A model generated the notes under the pieces. That model had not been told where the DNA came from, did not search any database, and was given only the letters and a program-made list of their open reading frames with translations. A DNA stretch of 55,000 bases. Source: Mesostigma viride (Eukaryota; Streptophyta; Mesostigmatophyceae; Mesostigmatales; Mesostigmataceae). The position numbers and the translations under genes are program-made. Of this stretch, positions 1 through 8,848 are shown one piece after another (positions within the stretch are counted from its first letter, which is position 1; every line of letters begins with the position of its first letter). The DNA lies in assembly GCA_009746045.1 (NCBI GenBank), contig RPFO01000313.1, forward strand, positions 1 to 55,000, read 5' to 3'.

Positions 1-14
1 TGCACAGGGCCATG

Positions 15-629
15 AGTTAACGTAAAGGATTTACGTTAGATGGATAGAGATTGTTACGCTCTTTCCAACGGCACCTTGAACGCCTCATTTGGTTAAGGAA
101 CGTAAAAGTTATGACGTTTCCTAGGCTGTGCCGACAGTACCCGGCGCGCCACTGTGGGCGCGTACGGACACAGGATGTACAAGTGTCACTTTGATAGTCC
201 GCAGGACGTTGACAGGACTTGTACAGGACTTGATGGTCAATTGATAGGTAGGCGCACTGTAGCGCGCCAGGACCTATGAGACAATTGATGCTGACTAGTG
301 TACGGATAGGTCCACAGGACTAGCCGTATGGACAATTGATAGATCTGCGCGCCAAAGGCGTGCCAGAGTCTGTGTAATCAATTGATTGACAGTTCAGCTG
401 TGACAGTGCAGCTGAATACTTGGACGCGTCCCTAGTAAGCTATATGAGTGACTTGGTCACACCGGGACGCTAGTTCTTGCGTGCACGTTCTCTTGGCACT
501 GCGACCCTGTCGTCTGTGCTGCGTGCAGTCTTGGAAGTGACGTGACTTACGTCTGTGTTTCCTGATTTAATAAAGGCAACTTCCTGCAAGAACCATGGCG
601 GAATTCGTGGCATTCTTACCCTCACAACT
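15..629 (+). repeat. 5' LTR of element A
   Basis: This 615-bp LTR is repeated at 7225-9904 once the nested element is removed. It contains an AATAAA poly(A) signal at 569-574, a short tandem ACAGGACTTG near 220-236, and four spaced copies of CAATTGAT. The end was set by the CCATG duplication and by loss of identity with the 3' copy after AACT. No standard tRNA-Met primer-binding site follows; the next bases are CGTATTACACGC. Confidence 0.88.
238..386 (+). promoter_or_regulatory. Four spaced CAATTGAT motifs in the LTR of element A
   Basis: CAATTGAT occurs at 238-245, 282-289, 333-340 and 379-386, spaced 44 to 51 bases apart. The same set is kept in the 3' LTR after 9494. Regular spacing inside an LTR suggests a repeated factor-binding site controlling transcription of the element. 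No factor is known, and the role is inference. Confidence 0.4.
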
Positions 630-653
630 CGTATTACACGCTCTGTCAAAAAG

Positions 654-1364
654 ATGCCAAATTCGGAAGAATTTCGGATTCCGGACGATGAGGAAATAGC
701 CGCTCCGCCGGCTGGTTCTTCGTCAAGACCGACGGTGCCGTCGTGGCAGCAATTGCTCGACGAAGTAACGGTCTCGCTCGACGAGCTTCATCGTCAGCAG
801 CGTGCAGCTCACGCATTGCTCGGGGATAACCCCGAGGACCCCGATTTGCCAGCACTGGTGCCGGCAATCCGCAACCTGTTGGACCAGATTCGAAACATTT
901 TATCGACATTTACGGTCCAGGTGCGGGGAGGTTTGCGGTCGGTGACCGAAGTCACGACTGCCATTGAGGAGTTGGACAACGTCCTCTCTTCACTCACCGG
1001 TTACCAGAGAAACCTGCAAAACTGGGCATCGCTACGCACGGGGGGCGCGCCGGCGGTGTCGACAAATTTGTTTCAGGATCTCGCGCTGTTATCGCTGCTC
1101 ACTCGCGGCGTACGCAGTCGCGAGCGCCAGGTTTTAATTAACCTGGTGGCATTTCTCGCCTCTGTGCGAGAGTGGATTCCCGCGGGGTGGGAATTATTGA
1201 CGATCTTTACACATCCTCTGCGCCTCGTCGCGCGTCGGCGCGTCGCAACTTACGCGGCGGGGAGCACGCCGGTTTTAATTCATACCGGTGCAGGTCCGGA
1301 GCTGGATATGGAGGATCGTGAGTTCGTATACACGTACTGCGACTTCAGGGGCCTTGACTACTAG
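654..1364 (+). CDS. Orphan ORF upstream of gag in element A
   Basis: This open frame of about 236 codons starts just inside the 5' LTR boundary, using the first ATG after the LTR (654); the frame is also open upstream within the LTR. I recognise no domain. It is acidic and proline-containing at the start, has leucine-rich heptad-like stretches in the middle (compatible with helices or a coiled coil), and has a more hydrophobic arginine-rich part near residues 140-200. Codon use is GC-rich compared with the following gag. Element B has its gag in this position. It could be an extra capsid or leader protein, or a captured sequence. The function is unknown. Confidence 0.5.
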   Translation: MPNSEEFRIPDDEEIAAPPAGSSSRPTVPSWQQLLDEVTVSLDELHRQQRAAHALLGDNPEDPDLPALVPAIRNLLDQIRNILSTFTVQVRGGLRSVTEVTTAIEELDNVLSSLTGYQRNLQNWASLRTGGAPAVSTNLFQDLALLSLLTRGVRSRERQVLINLVAFLASVREWIPAGWELLTIFTHPLRLVARRRVATYAAGSTPVLIHTGAGPELDMEDREFVYTYCDFRGLDY

Positions 1365-1535
1365 TCGGCCTAATTTTCTTCTGCAGTACTCGTCGACATT
1401 TTTTTTGTCGAATTTTCAGCGGCAATTTCGCGGGGCGGCAGCGACACCGGCGCAGGCGGCAGTGGCGACACAAAAATTTTGTACATATTTTCTGCTGCTT
1501 TGTTAAGGTGTTCTTTGAATAGCTGGTAGTGCAGG

Positions 1536-2651
1536 ATGGCTGAGGGACGCCGTAGCAAGGGTCCAGCCAGTGGGAATAATAATGGGGGTGCTGGTAGTGG
1601 AACCGCTCACGTAGATGACGTGGGGCTTACCGGAGAGATTACCAACCTTCCTCACAATAATAATAATGCACAAGCTATTCATGGCTTTGATCTTACCACA
1701 CAGGGTCTTTTAATTGTCAATCAGTTGCAGCCTGTAACCTCAGACTCCAAGCCTAAGCAGGCTGAAGAGTTTGTGGAGGGATTGGAAGGGTTCCCTAGCT
1801 TGTACGGTGGTACAAATTACTATCAAATCTGGATAGGCAGTAGCACTTTTGGCAAGTGTACTGACCAGATTAAGGACCTAACCAGGGAGTGCAAAAAGGC
1901 CAATAAGGCCTGGGCACTGTACGTGGCTGAGCTGAAGGAGCTGCTGGAGGACCAACGAAAGAAGGTCGGCATCCATTGGCAGGACAAGTATCAAGGGTGG
2001 GAGGTCAAGGGGGACCTGATCCAGAACTTTCTCAACTATTGTAAGATGGTTGAGGAGGGCAGGGCTCACGGCTTTAATGTCGCTGATAACATAGCCCTAA
2101 CCAACTGGCTCAAGGTTTCTGGGCTGGATAAGGCGACACGTGGCTCCTTAAAAGTCATGTGTGCCCCACACTCTACCCTGAAGGCCTACAAGGTCATCAT
2201 TAAACAAGCTCTCGAGGCAGAGGAGCTGTTTGAGGGTGGAGTGCCAGCAGTGAAGGCTACCCAGGCAGGCGGGCGTACCCAGGGTGGCTCCAAGACGTCT
2301 GAGGCTGACCGAAGCCAAGGAGGGCGTAGGGGCAACCATCACAAGCGCAAGGGAGATCATTCACCTGATTCTGACAGGAGGTCACACTCCAAGTCGGTGT
2401 TCAGGCGGGTGGGTGGTCAGCCCAAGCAGGGCAACGCGTCTGACAATGGGGGCAGTGGCCAGGGCAAGTCCAAGATACAATGCTACCTGTGCAAGGGGTG
2501 GGGGCACATCAAGAAGGAGTGTCCCAGCTTCAAGAAGTCCCAGGGCCAGGGCAGCAACAAGAATAACAACAACAACAAGAAGAACAACAACAAGTCCCAG
2601 GCAGGCCAGCCTTCAAAGGGCAGTCAGCAAGAAGACAACAAGGAGCAGTGA
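1536..2651 (+). CDS. gag: Gag polyprotein of element A
   Basis: A 371-aa nucleocapsid/capsid protein. The N-terminal 230 residues have the helical, charged look of a copia-type gag. The C-terminal third is basic and Asn/Gln/Lys-rich, with one CCHC zinc knuckle (CYLCKGWGHIKKEC) near residues 314-327 that should bind the element RNA during packaging. The frame ends at one TGA (2649-2651), and the pol frame continues in phase straight after it, so gag is the major product and gag-pol could be made by readthrough. The start is the first ATG after a 170-bp untranslated gap from the upstream ORF. Confidence 0.85.
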   Translation: MAEGRRSKGPASGNNNGGAGSGTAHVDDVGLTGEITNLPHNNNNAQAIHGFDLTTQGLLIVNQLQPVTSDSKPKQAEEFVEGLEGFPSLYGGTNYYQIWIGSSTFGKCTDQIKDLTRECKKANKAWALYVAELKELLEDQRKKVGIHWQDKYQGWEVKGDLIQNFLNYCKMVEEGRAHGFNVADNIALTNWLKVSGLDKATRGSLKVMCAPHSTLKAYKVIIKQALEAEELFEGGVPAVKATQAGGRTQGGSKTSEADRSQGGRRGNHHKRKGDHSPDSDRRSHSKSVFRRVGGQPKQGNASDNGGSGQGKSKIQCYLCKGWGHIKKECPSFKKSQGQGSNKNNNNNKKNNNKSQAGQPSKGSQQEDNKEQ

Positions 2652-2654
2652 CTG
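2649..2654 (+). promoter_or_regulatory. Candidate UGA-CUG stop-codon readthrough site between gag and pol
   Basis: The gag stop is TGA followed by CTG, preceded by CAG. The same frame is open for 47 codons between this stop and the first pol ATG at 2793, and then on to 5429. UGA followed by C is known as a weak termination context used by several RNA viruses and retroelements. A single in-frame stop between gag and an open pol is the arrangement expected of readthrough; use of the signal is inferred. Confidence 0.5.
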
Positions 2655-5429
2655 TCTGAGGCAACCCCTACACACCTTAATTCACCCAAGGGGGAGGCCA
2701 GGTGCTCCAATGCAGATTTTATATCTGGGCAACAAGAGGGTGATCTCCAGGTTCAGTGTGGCCCCAGGTCACCTGGAGAGGTACAGGTTCCTATGAAGAC
2801 GTCCTTGACAGCTGATGCAGCTGTAAGTATGTCTGACCCTATGCATCCTCGTGCTGGGCACGAGGGTGGACCTCTCATTTTGAGAGAAACCAATGTACAA
2901 CCACAGAGGGGTGTGAAGGCCTCTGGTGGTATGCATGTGGTCCCTGCTGGCGGTCCAGGTGTTGGGCATGAGCAGGGTGACTCAGGCTCTGAGTCAGAAC
3001 AGGATGGAAGTCAGCATGGTGATGCTGGACAACCTGACAGCACAGTCCTGACTGTGCCAGGGACTGCTTCCTCTGTGTACCAGGAGTTGGGTGCCCGAAT
3101 CCACAACATGTTTGGGCATGCCACTTCTCTGTCAAACAACTTTGCCTTCCGTATGGGCAGGGCACCCCTTCTTAAGGCGTGTCAGCAAGCTGCCTCACGG
3201 TGTAAGTGCCAGTTGTCCTCCAACAAGCCCAGGAAATCACATGCCAAAGCTCTACCTCAGAGCATTGGTGATCTGCAGTGTGATATCCAACACATCAGGG
3301 GCATGCAACTGTTGGTGTGCGTGGACAGGTACACGAAATACAAGGTGCTGGAGCATTTACCTTCTATGAAGAACAGGTACTTGCTGGCTGCCCTGCAGAA
3401 TGTAAGAGCCAAGTTTCCTACCACAAGGATCCAGGTGGACATGCAGTTTCAGCATCTCAAGGGTGATCCTACCCTTCCTGAGTTGCTGGTTACACCTAGG
3501 GAGGCTCATGGGCAGCAGGGTGCTATCGAGAGGGCAATCCAGGAGGTCAAGAAATTGATCATCTCTGAAGACTGGGTACCCTTGTCTGCACCTGCACTTG
3601 TCAGGAGTGCATGGCTGAGGAACGTGGAGCAGCAGCTGAACAGCAGGGTTAACTTCTACTATGATGGAGTTGCTGTCAGCCCAATGGGTCTATATCATGG
3701 CCTGTGCCCACCACATGTGCTGGAGGGCTGGAAACATGCTGCACATGTCACCTTTGCCAAGCTGAGGGAGAAGGACCGGGGTTGGAAGATGCTGGAGCCA
3801 CAAGTGGGTCAGAAGGTCCTAGCTTGGAAGGAACCTAGCCTTTATGGCAAACGTGGTAGCTGGAGTCCTGGGGTGGTTACCCAGGTTGATGAAGCTAGCC
3901 ACGCATGCTTGGTCAGCATGGAGGACGAACCAAAGCATGTACACCGGCTGAGTTGGTCATATGTCAAGCCTAACCTGATGAATGAGGGCAGTCAGGCACA
4001 AGGCTCACAGGATCTGCAGGATTTTCAGGTCCCAGGTGACATCACTGACGCAACGACCACATCTGTTGCAGGGGAATCTGTCAGCCCTGGCCAGGTTGCA
4101 GAGGTACTTGTTGAACAGGCTGCAAGGTCAACAGCTGGGGAGTCAACTGTCAAGCCCAAGGCACTAACCAAGCCCAGGGGGACAAGTTTGGCTGGATTGA
4201 TTGGGGCTCTACAAAGGGCCAAGAAGCAGCCCAAGGTAGCCAAGCTCAGGTGGCATGGCAATCTGGGGCTGGACACTGCCTTAGAGGTAGACACTAATTC
4301 TCAGGTCTCCATTATTGGGACCAGGGCTGCAGCAGGGTACAGCATGTCTGAACCCAGCTATCAGTTTGTGTCTGACTTCAGTGGCGGGGTACACGTGAAG
4401 GTACTGGGTGAGGTATTCATTCCTATCCTTGGACAGGACACTGCTTTTTGTGTCTTGGAGGGCTATCAAGGACCTGCTCTTCTGGGGCAGAATTTCCTAT
4501 GCCAGGATGGGGTAGTGATCACGTCCTCTCTCCTGACTAAGGAAGGGGCTGGTCAGGTCCCACTGATTAATTTCAGGACCACTCACCTATCACGTGCAGT
4601 AACCAGGACGGTTAAGCGTGTGCAAGTGTGCCAGGGGCAGGAGCCCTTGGTTGATGACCTCATACTGCCAGCTGCTAGTCATCCAAGCAGTTTGGGCATT
4701 GGTCCTCACTCACTTGCTGGACACAGCCCTATCAACTACCAAGGCCTGGTGAAGCTCATGTCCTCTCCCATTATGTGTCCCCAGGTCACACTGGGTCTGA
4801 TTAAATCTGGGGAGGACTGGATCTCCAAGAAATGCGTGGAACCTGTCAATGACCTGCCTCCTGCACGACGTCTACTCAAGCTCAAGTTTGTCATCAAGAT
4901 GAAGGAGGTGGACGGGGTCAAGGTACCACATGTCAGGCCAGTGCTGAATGAGTTCAAGGGTACTGGTGAGTGCACTGCTGAGGAGTTGTATACCCCTGGC
5001 ATGCTGCATGATACTTGGAGGCTGCTGCTGTGTGTCTTTCTAGGCCTTCTCAACAAGGGCTTGGACTATGGCTCAGTGGTGATAGACTTCAAGAGGGCAT
5101 TTCTGGAGGGTGATGCAGATGTGGCACAGGAAAAGTGGGAGGGCAAGACGCCTTTCTATGTTAGGGTGCCTGCTGTATGGAAAAGGGACATCCACACGGA
5201 GTTCCTTAAAATCCTCAAGGGCCTGGAGGGCCTGAGGTCAAGTCCAATAATCTGGAGGGAGACTCTCAACCGTTTCCTGAAGGAGCATTGCAACTTGAAG
5301 GTCTCTCCTGTAGACCCCTGTCTGTTTCTGGGGCAATGGGAAGGCCTGCCAGTGTATGCTTCGCTGCACGGGGATGACCTACATCTGATAGCTCCCACGT
5401 CGTGGCTTAAGGAGCTGATCCATCATTAA
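2652..5429 (+). CDS. pol: Pol of element A: integrase, retropepsin-like domain, reverse transcriptase
   Basis: The frame is in phase with gag (first ATG at 2793, 878 codons from there). In order it holds an integrase HHCC-like zinc region (H-x4-H followed by CKC, about residues 100-150), a retroviral integrase core with Asp in QCDIQH, Asp in QVDMQF and Glu in GAIERA, and a basic C-terminal region ending near residue 390. Next comes a retropepsin-like domain with LEVDTNSQVSII, VKVLGEVFIPIL and ALLGQNFL (about 490-570). The copia-type RT has LKLKFVIKMK, VVIDFKRAFLEGD, LKGLEGLRSSPIIW and ASLHGDDLHL. The protease thus follows integrase, whereas copia elements have it before. The protease lacks the usual Gly of DTG, and the RT box is HGDD. 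The frame is cut at 5427-5429 by a one-base frameshift, and RNase H follows in another frame. Confidence 0.85.
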   Translation: MSEATPTHLNSPKGEARCSNADFISGQQEGDLQVQCGPRSPGEVQVPMKTSLTADAAVSMSDPMHPRAGHEGGPLILRETNVQPQRGVKASGGMHVVPAGGPGVGHEQGDSGSESEQDGSQHGDAGQPDSTVLTVPGTASSVYQELGARIHNMFGHATSLSNNFAFRMGRAPLLKACQQAASRCKCQLSSNKPRKSHAKALPQSIGDLQCDIQHIRGMQLLVCVDRYTKYKVLEHLPSMKNRYLLAALQNVRAKFPTTRIQVDMQFQHLKGDPTLPELLVTPREAHGQQGAIERAIQEVKKLIISEDWVPLSAPALVRSAWLRNVEQQLNSRVNFYYDGVAVSPMGLYHGLCPPHVLEGWKHAAHVTFAKLREKDRGWKMLEPQVGQKVLAWKEPSLYGKRGSWSPGVVTQVDEASHACLVSMEDEPKHVHRLSWSYVKPNLMNEGSQAQGSQDLQDFQVPGDITDATTTSVAGESVSPGQVAEVLVEQAARSTAGESTVKPKALTKPRGTSLAGLIGALQRAKKQPKVAKLRWHGNLGLDTALEVDTNSQVSIIGTRAAAGYSMSEPSYQFVSDFSGGVHVKVLGEVFIPILGQDTAFCVLEGYQGPALLGQNFLCQDGVVITSSLLTKEGAGQVPLINFRTTHLSRAVTRTVKRVQVCQGQEPLVDDLILPAASHPSSLGIGPHSLAGHSPINYQGLVKLMSSPIMCPQVTLGLIKSGEDWISKKCVEPVNDLPPARRLLKLKFVIKMKEVDGVKVPHVRPVLNEFKGTGECTAEELYTPGMLHDTWRLLLCVFLGLLNKGLDYGSVVIDFKRAFLEGDADVAQEKWEGKTPFYVRVPAVWKRDIHTEFLKILKGLEGLRSSPIIWRETLNRFLKEHCNLKVSPVDPCLFLGQWEGLPVYASLHGDDLHLIAPTSWLKELIHH

Positions 5430-6276
5430 GTCCAAGTTTCCTCTGGGTAGGGAGCAATGGCAGGTGGAGAATGAGCCTCTGCTGTTTGTGGGCATGGAGG
5501 CCACACTGGTGAAGAAGGGAGGGGAGTGGCGTATGCTGCTGGTGGGGGGCAATGACTATCAAGAGACCCTCATTAGCAAGCTTCCTCCAACCATCACACA
5601 GGCACTGTGTCCCATGGTGAGGGGCATGGTTGCTTGGGTGGCAGGCATTTCCAGGCCAGACCTTATGGTCATAGCCAGGTTGCCTGATGACATGCTGGTG
5701 GAGCTAGGGTCTGCCAAGGTGGCTGATCAGGTCAGGGCTTCATCTGGCATTCTGTTGTCTGCAGTGGATTTATCACAACCCATTTGCATGGAGCTGTATG
5801 TGGATAGCTCAATGGACAGCAGGCAGGTCTCCAAGGTCAGGGGCAGGGCTGCAGGGCTCTTTGTGCTCAGACAGGAAGGCCTGGGGAGTTTGGTGAGCTG
5901 GTTTAGTCGCCTGCACAAACGGGTGGCTGTCAGCAGTGATGTGGCAGAATGCAGGGCTATTTGTGAAGGCATTCACACAAGCCTTTATCTGAAGGAGTTG
6001 CTTCATCAGATGACTTCTAACACTCCTTGGCCACTTCAGGTTACCACTCTTCTAAAAACAGACTCCATGGGGATGGTGCAGTTTGTGCACAGGCAGATGG
6101 CCAGAAGTAGGGACTTGGATTATCTCCTTCTTAAGGAGTTGTCCTCCTTGGCCAATATTGAGCATATCCCTGGGGTTGACAATCCTGCTGATGCTTTGAC
6201 CAAGCTAGTGCAGAAGGCAGCAGTGCAATACAAGGTTCTTCAGTCTCTGATGGACCCATCTCAGCAAGCTGTCTAA
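5422..6276 (+). CDS. RT connection and RNase H of element A, after a frameshift
   Basis: This frame picks up the RT C-terminus right after the stop at 5429. It overlaps by a few bases and differs by one register, so it is the continuation of pol broken by a single-base indel. SRPDLMVIARLP matches the TRPD block that ends copia RTs. The RNase H follows, with MELYVDSS, DVAECRAICEG, LKTDSMGMV and VDNPADALTKL holding the acidic catalytic residues in copia order. The frame ends at TAA 6274-6276. Element B has the same connection uninterrupted, which supports a recent frameshift rather than a conserved one. Confidence 0.85.
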   Translation: MIKSKFPLGREQWQVENEPLLFVGMEATLVKKGGEWRMLLVGGNDYQETLISKLPPTITQALCPMVRGMVAWVAGISRPDLMVIARLPDDMLVELGSAKVADQVRASSGILLSAVDLSQPICMELYVDSSMDSRQVSKVRGRAAGLFVLRQEGLGSLVSWFSRLHKRVAVSSDVAECRAICEGIHTSLYLKELLHQMTSNTPWPLQVTTLLKTDSMGMVQFVHRQMARSRDLDYLLLKELSSLANIEHIPGVDNPADALTKLVQKAAVQYKVLQSLMDPSQQAV

Positions 6277-7224
6277 GCTGGTGCATGGTTATAGGGCATT
6301 GGAGAGCAGATTGTGTGGTAGTGTCAGCATTGTGACTGGCATAATACCTGTATTTTAGTCTGTACTAAGGCTCATGGACCATGGTACACTCACTCTGATT
6401 TTAATCAGGATACAGCCAGGTTTTGGCTGGGGTTCATGCTGTTGACTACACAAGGTTGACAGGTCCATTACAGACCATGTATTCTATTTTAAAAGAAATG
6501 TATATTTGTACATACTCTCACAATGGTCTGGGAACCTTTATTCTGGGGTTTATAGGGCGGGGTTCGATTCCCTGGTATTATGTTTCTACAAGCTGGCCTG
6601 TTCAGGTGTTTGCCTGTTCAGACTTCCCTAGTTCCCCAGGGCAGGATTTAATTGTTGCCTATGTGTTTCATTTTGTCATTTGTTTGCTGTGGCAGTTTAC
6701 CATCTGGCAAGTAGACGGGCGCCGTAAGACGGGCGCCAATAGACCCCTGTTGAGAGAATGACAGGCAAACTATTGTAATACGCCTTACTTTGTCAAGTGG
6801 TATTTTAATTGTCATGGATTTATTGTACTTATATTGAATATGTACTGGGTTTTATGGGATTAGTATCTGGGATTAATGTAACTCACCGCCAGAAGGTCAT
6901 TGTACTGGAGGCTCTACCGAGGTGATGGGATTAATTCCTGGAGAAGACCTCATAGAATTAACCTGTATGTATTTAATTTTGTGTGCTTCTAATATCTGGT
7001 GGTACTCTGTAATGCCACTTCCATAGGTTTTCTCCATTTCTCATGAAATGGTTTTCCCTGTGGCAGATCTGTTTCTTTTCCAGTTCCTTAAAAGAAAGGG
7101 CTGGGGGAATGGCATTGGCCATTAAAGACATCTGTTCAAGCTTCAAGCTGGAGTGAAGGACATTTCAAGCTACTTCAAGGGTCCCTGGCAGGGGATGTGA
7201 CCCCTAAAGAAAAGAAGGGATTGG
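6277..7224 (+). other. 3' non-coding region and polypurine tract of element A
   Basis: About 950 bases lie between pol and the 3' LTR with no convincing gene; a 112-codon frame at 6423-6761 has no features. GGTTCGATTCC at 6561-6571 matches the tRNA/B-box consensus and can form a T-arm, but no complete tRNA cloverleaf can be drawn. A purine tract (AAAGAAAAGAAGGGATTGG) ends at 7224, immediately before the LTR; it is the likely plus-strand primer. Confidence 0.65.
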
Positions 7225-7431
7225 AGTTAACGTAAAGGATTTACGTTAGATGGATAGAGATTGTTACGCTCTTTCCAACGGCACCTTGAACGCCTCATTT
7301 GGTTAAGGAACGTAAAAGTTATGACGTTTCCTAGGCTGTGCCGACAGTACCCGGCGCGCCACTGTGGGCGCGTACGGACACAGGATGTACAAGTGTCACT
7401 TTGATAGTCCGCAGGACGTTGACAGGACTTG

Positions 7432-8072
7432 TGTCAGAAATATTGAGACTTGTAGGTCGAAAACGATAGTGACAATTAAAGATTACGCTTTATTATCATT
7501 GCATATTAAATCTCGGACTACCACCGTTTGTCCACCAAAACCATGATGTGGCTCCCGGGTGGGGACCATAAGCGTCAGCCATAACTCATGGCTCAGACCT
7601 TAGGTAAGTGCAACGTAGGTTGCGTCTTCCTCTTATGCACAAAGGTGCACAAAGAGTGAGTGCTCGACAGGCTGGCACAAAGATTGCGTAGCTTATCTGA
7701 AATGTGCTGAGAATGCGTTACGCTAGCCAGATTCCGTTAACACTCTCTAGTCGAGTAGTACGACTGAATAGTACGCTAGCTATAGGTCGTAGGACCCTGA
7801 ACGTACAAGTCTTGATATAATGTGCCGGTTCTCGTAGCTTCGGCACTAATATCTTAGTCACTCCGTGACCAAATCATGAGCCGTAACATGACACGTGCTC
7901 ACTGCCCCAACACTGCATAATACTCTGCCGATATTAATTATGGCCACAAATACGGCAGGCGGGTGCGATTATTAGGGACGCAACCCTAATACCTCCGTTT
8001 ACAATGGATGGCCTATATGAAATATATTAACGGCAGGCAGTTGGGCACACAGGGTGAACTTCACCCCTGACA
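7432..8072 (-). repeat. 3' LTR of the nested non-autonomous element (minus orientation)
   Basis: 641 bp, TGTCAG...CTGACA. Same length and, by eye, same sequence as 8849-9489. Confidence 0.92.
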
Positions 8073-8848
8073 CCCCCCTTGCACAATGCCTAAAGTGAAG
8101 ACACTATGCAGGTACAATAGGGCCAAAAGTTTCTCCCCGCTCAATTCAGGCAAGAGCCTAAAAAGCTGGGTGGGGCAGCCAGGTATAAACTGGCTCTCAC
8201 ACACCCCTTGTTCAACTTAAGCCGGTACACGCTCTGGTAAATCCAATGGTATCAAAATGCCCCCTTGTTGGGTAGTTGGTAGGACTTGCTAGGTATGATA
8301 ACCAGCACATTCCCCTTACCCAGGAAGCTTGATCACGATGAACCAATGTACCCATTGGGCATGAACATAAAGGAGAATTAAGACATGCACAAGCATGCCA
8401 ACGCGGGGCACAATGCGCCCCCCCCCCATGCTTTCAAAAGGATAAGCAATAACCAAAAAGGGCATCGGAATCAAAAAATTCCGACCTCTTCATTTCCATA
8501 GACAGCGCTGGCTTCTCGGCTCCGGGATCCCCGATGCCGCCGGCTCAATTCGCATAAAGATCGAGCACTTAAAACTCGAGCGAAACAGCGCCTTCCAACC
8601 GCACCCAAAAAAGATAACCACAAAGCTCATTCACGAAATCTGGTGCTTTTGCTGGAATCAGGAAATATATGGCCCAGCGGCTCTGTAGGCCGCGGCCGAC
8701 TGGCCACTTCCAGGCCGAGTGTGCGGCTTGCCAACAACAATGCCGCGAACTTCCGGGTAATATTCCATGACGTTACTTGCGTATCTCGCTAATTCGTAGC
8801 ATGTCACGTTCTTCATCTTAACCCTAAGGTTTTTCTGTAATGGTTTTG

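Noticed and set aside
555-653. Start of the orphan ORF at 555
   Set aside because: It lies inside the 5' LTR; the first ATG after the LTR is at 654.
6530-6600. A functional tRNA gene
   Set aside because: Only a T-arm can be drawn; acceptor and anticodon stems do not pair.
6423-6761. 112-codon frame after pol of element A
   Set aside because: No domain, non-coding composition, and it overlaps the T-arm-like motif.
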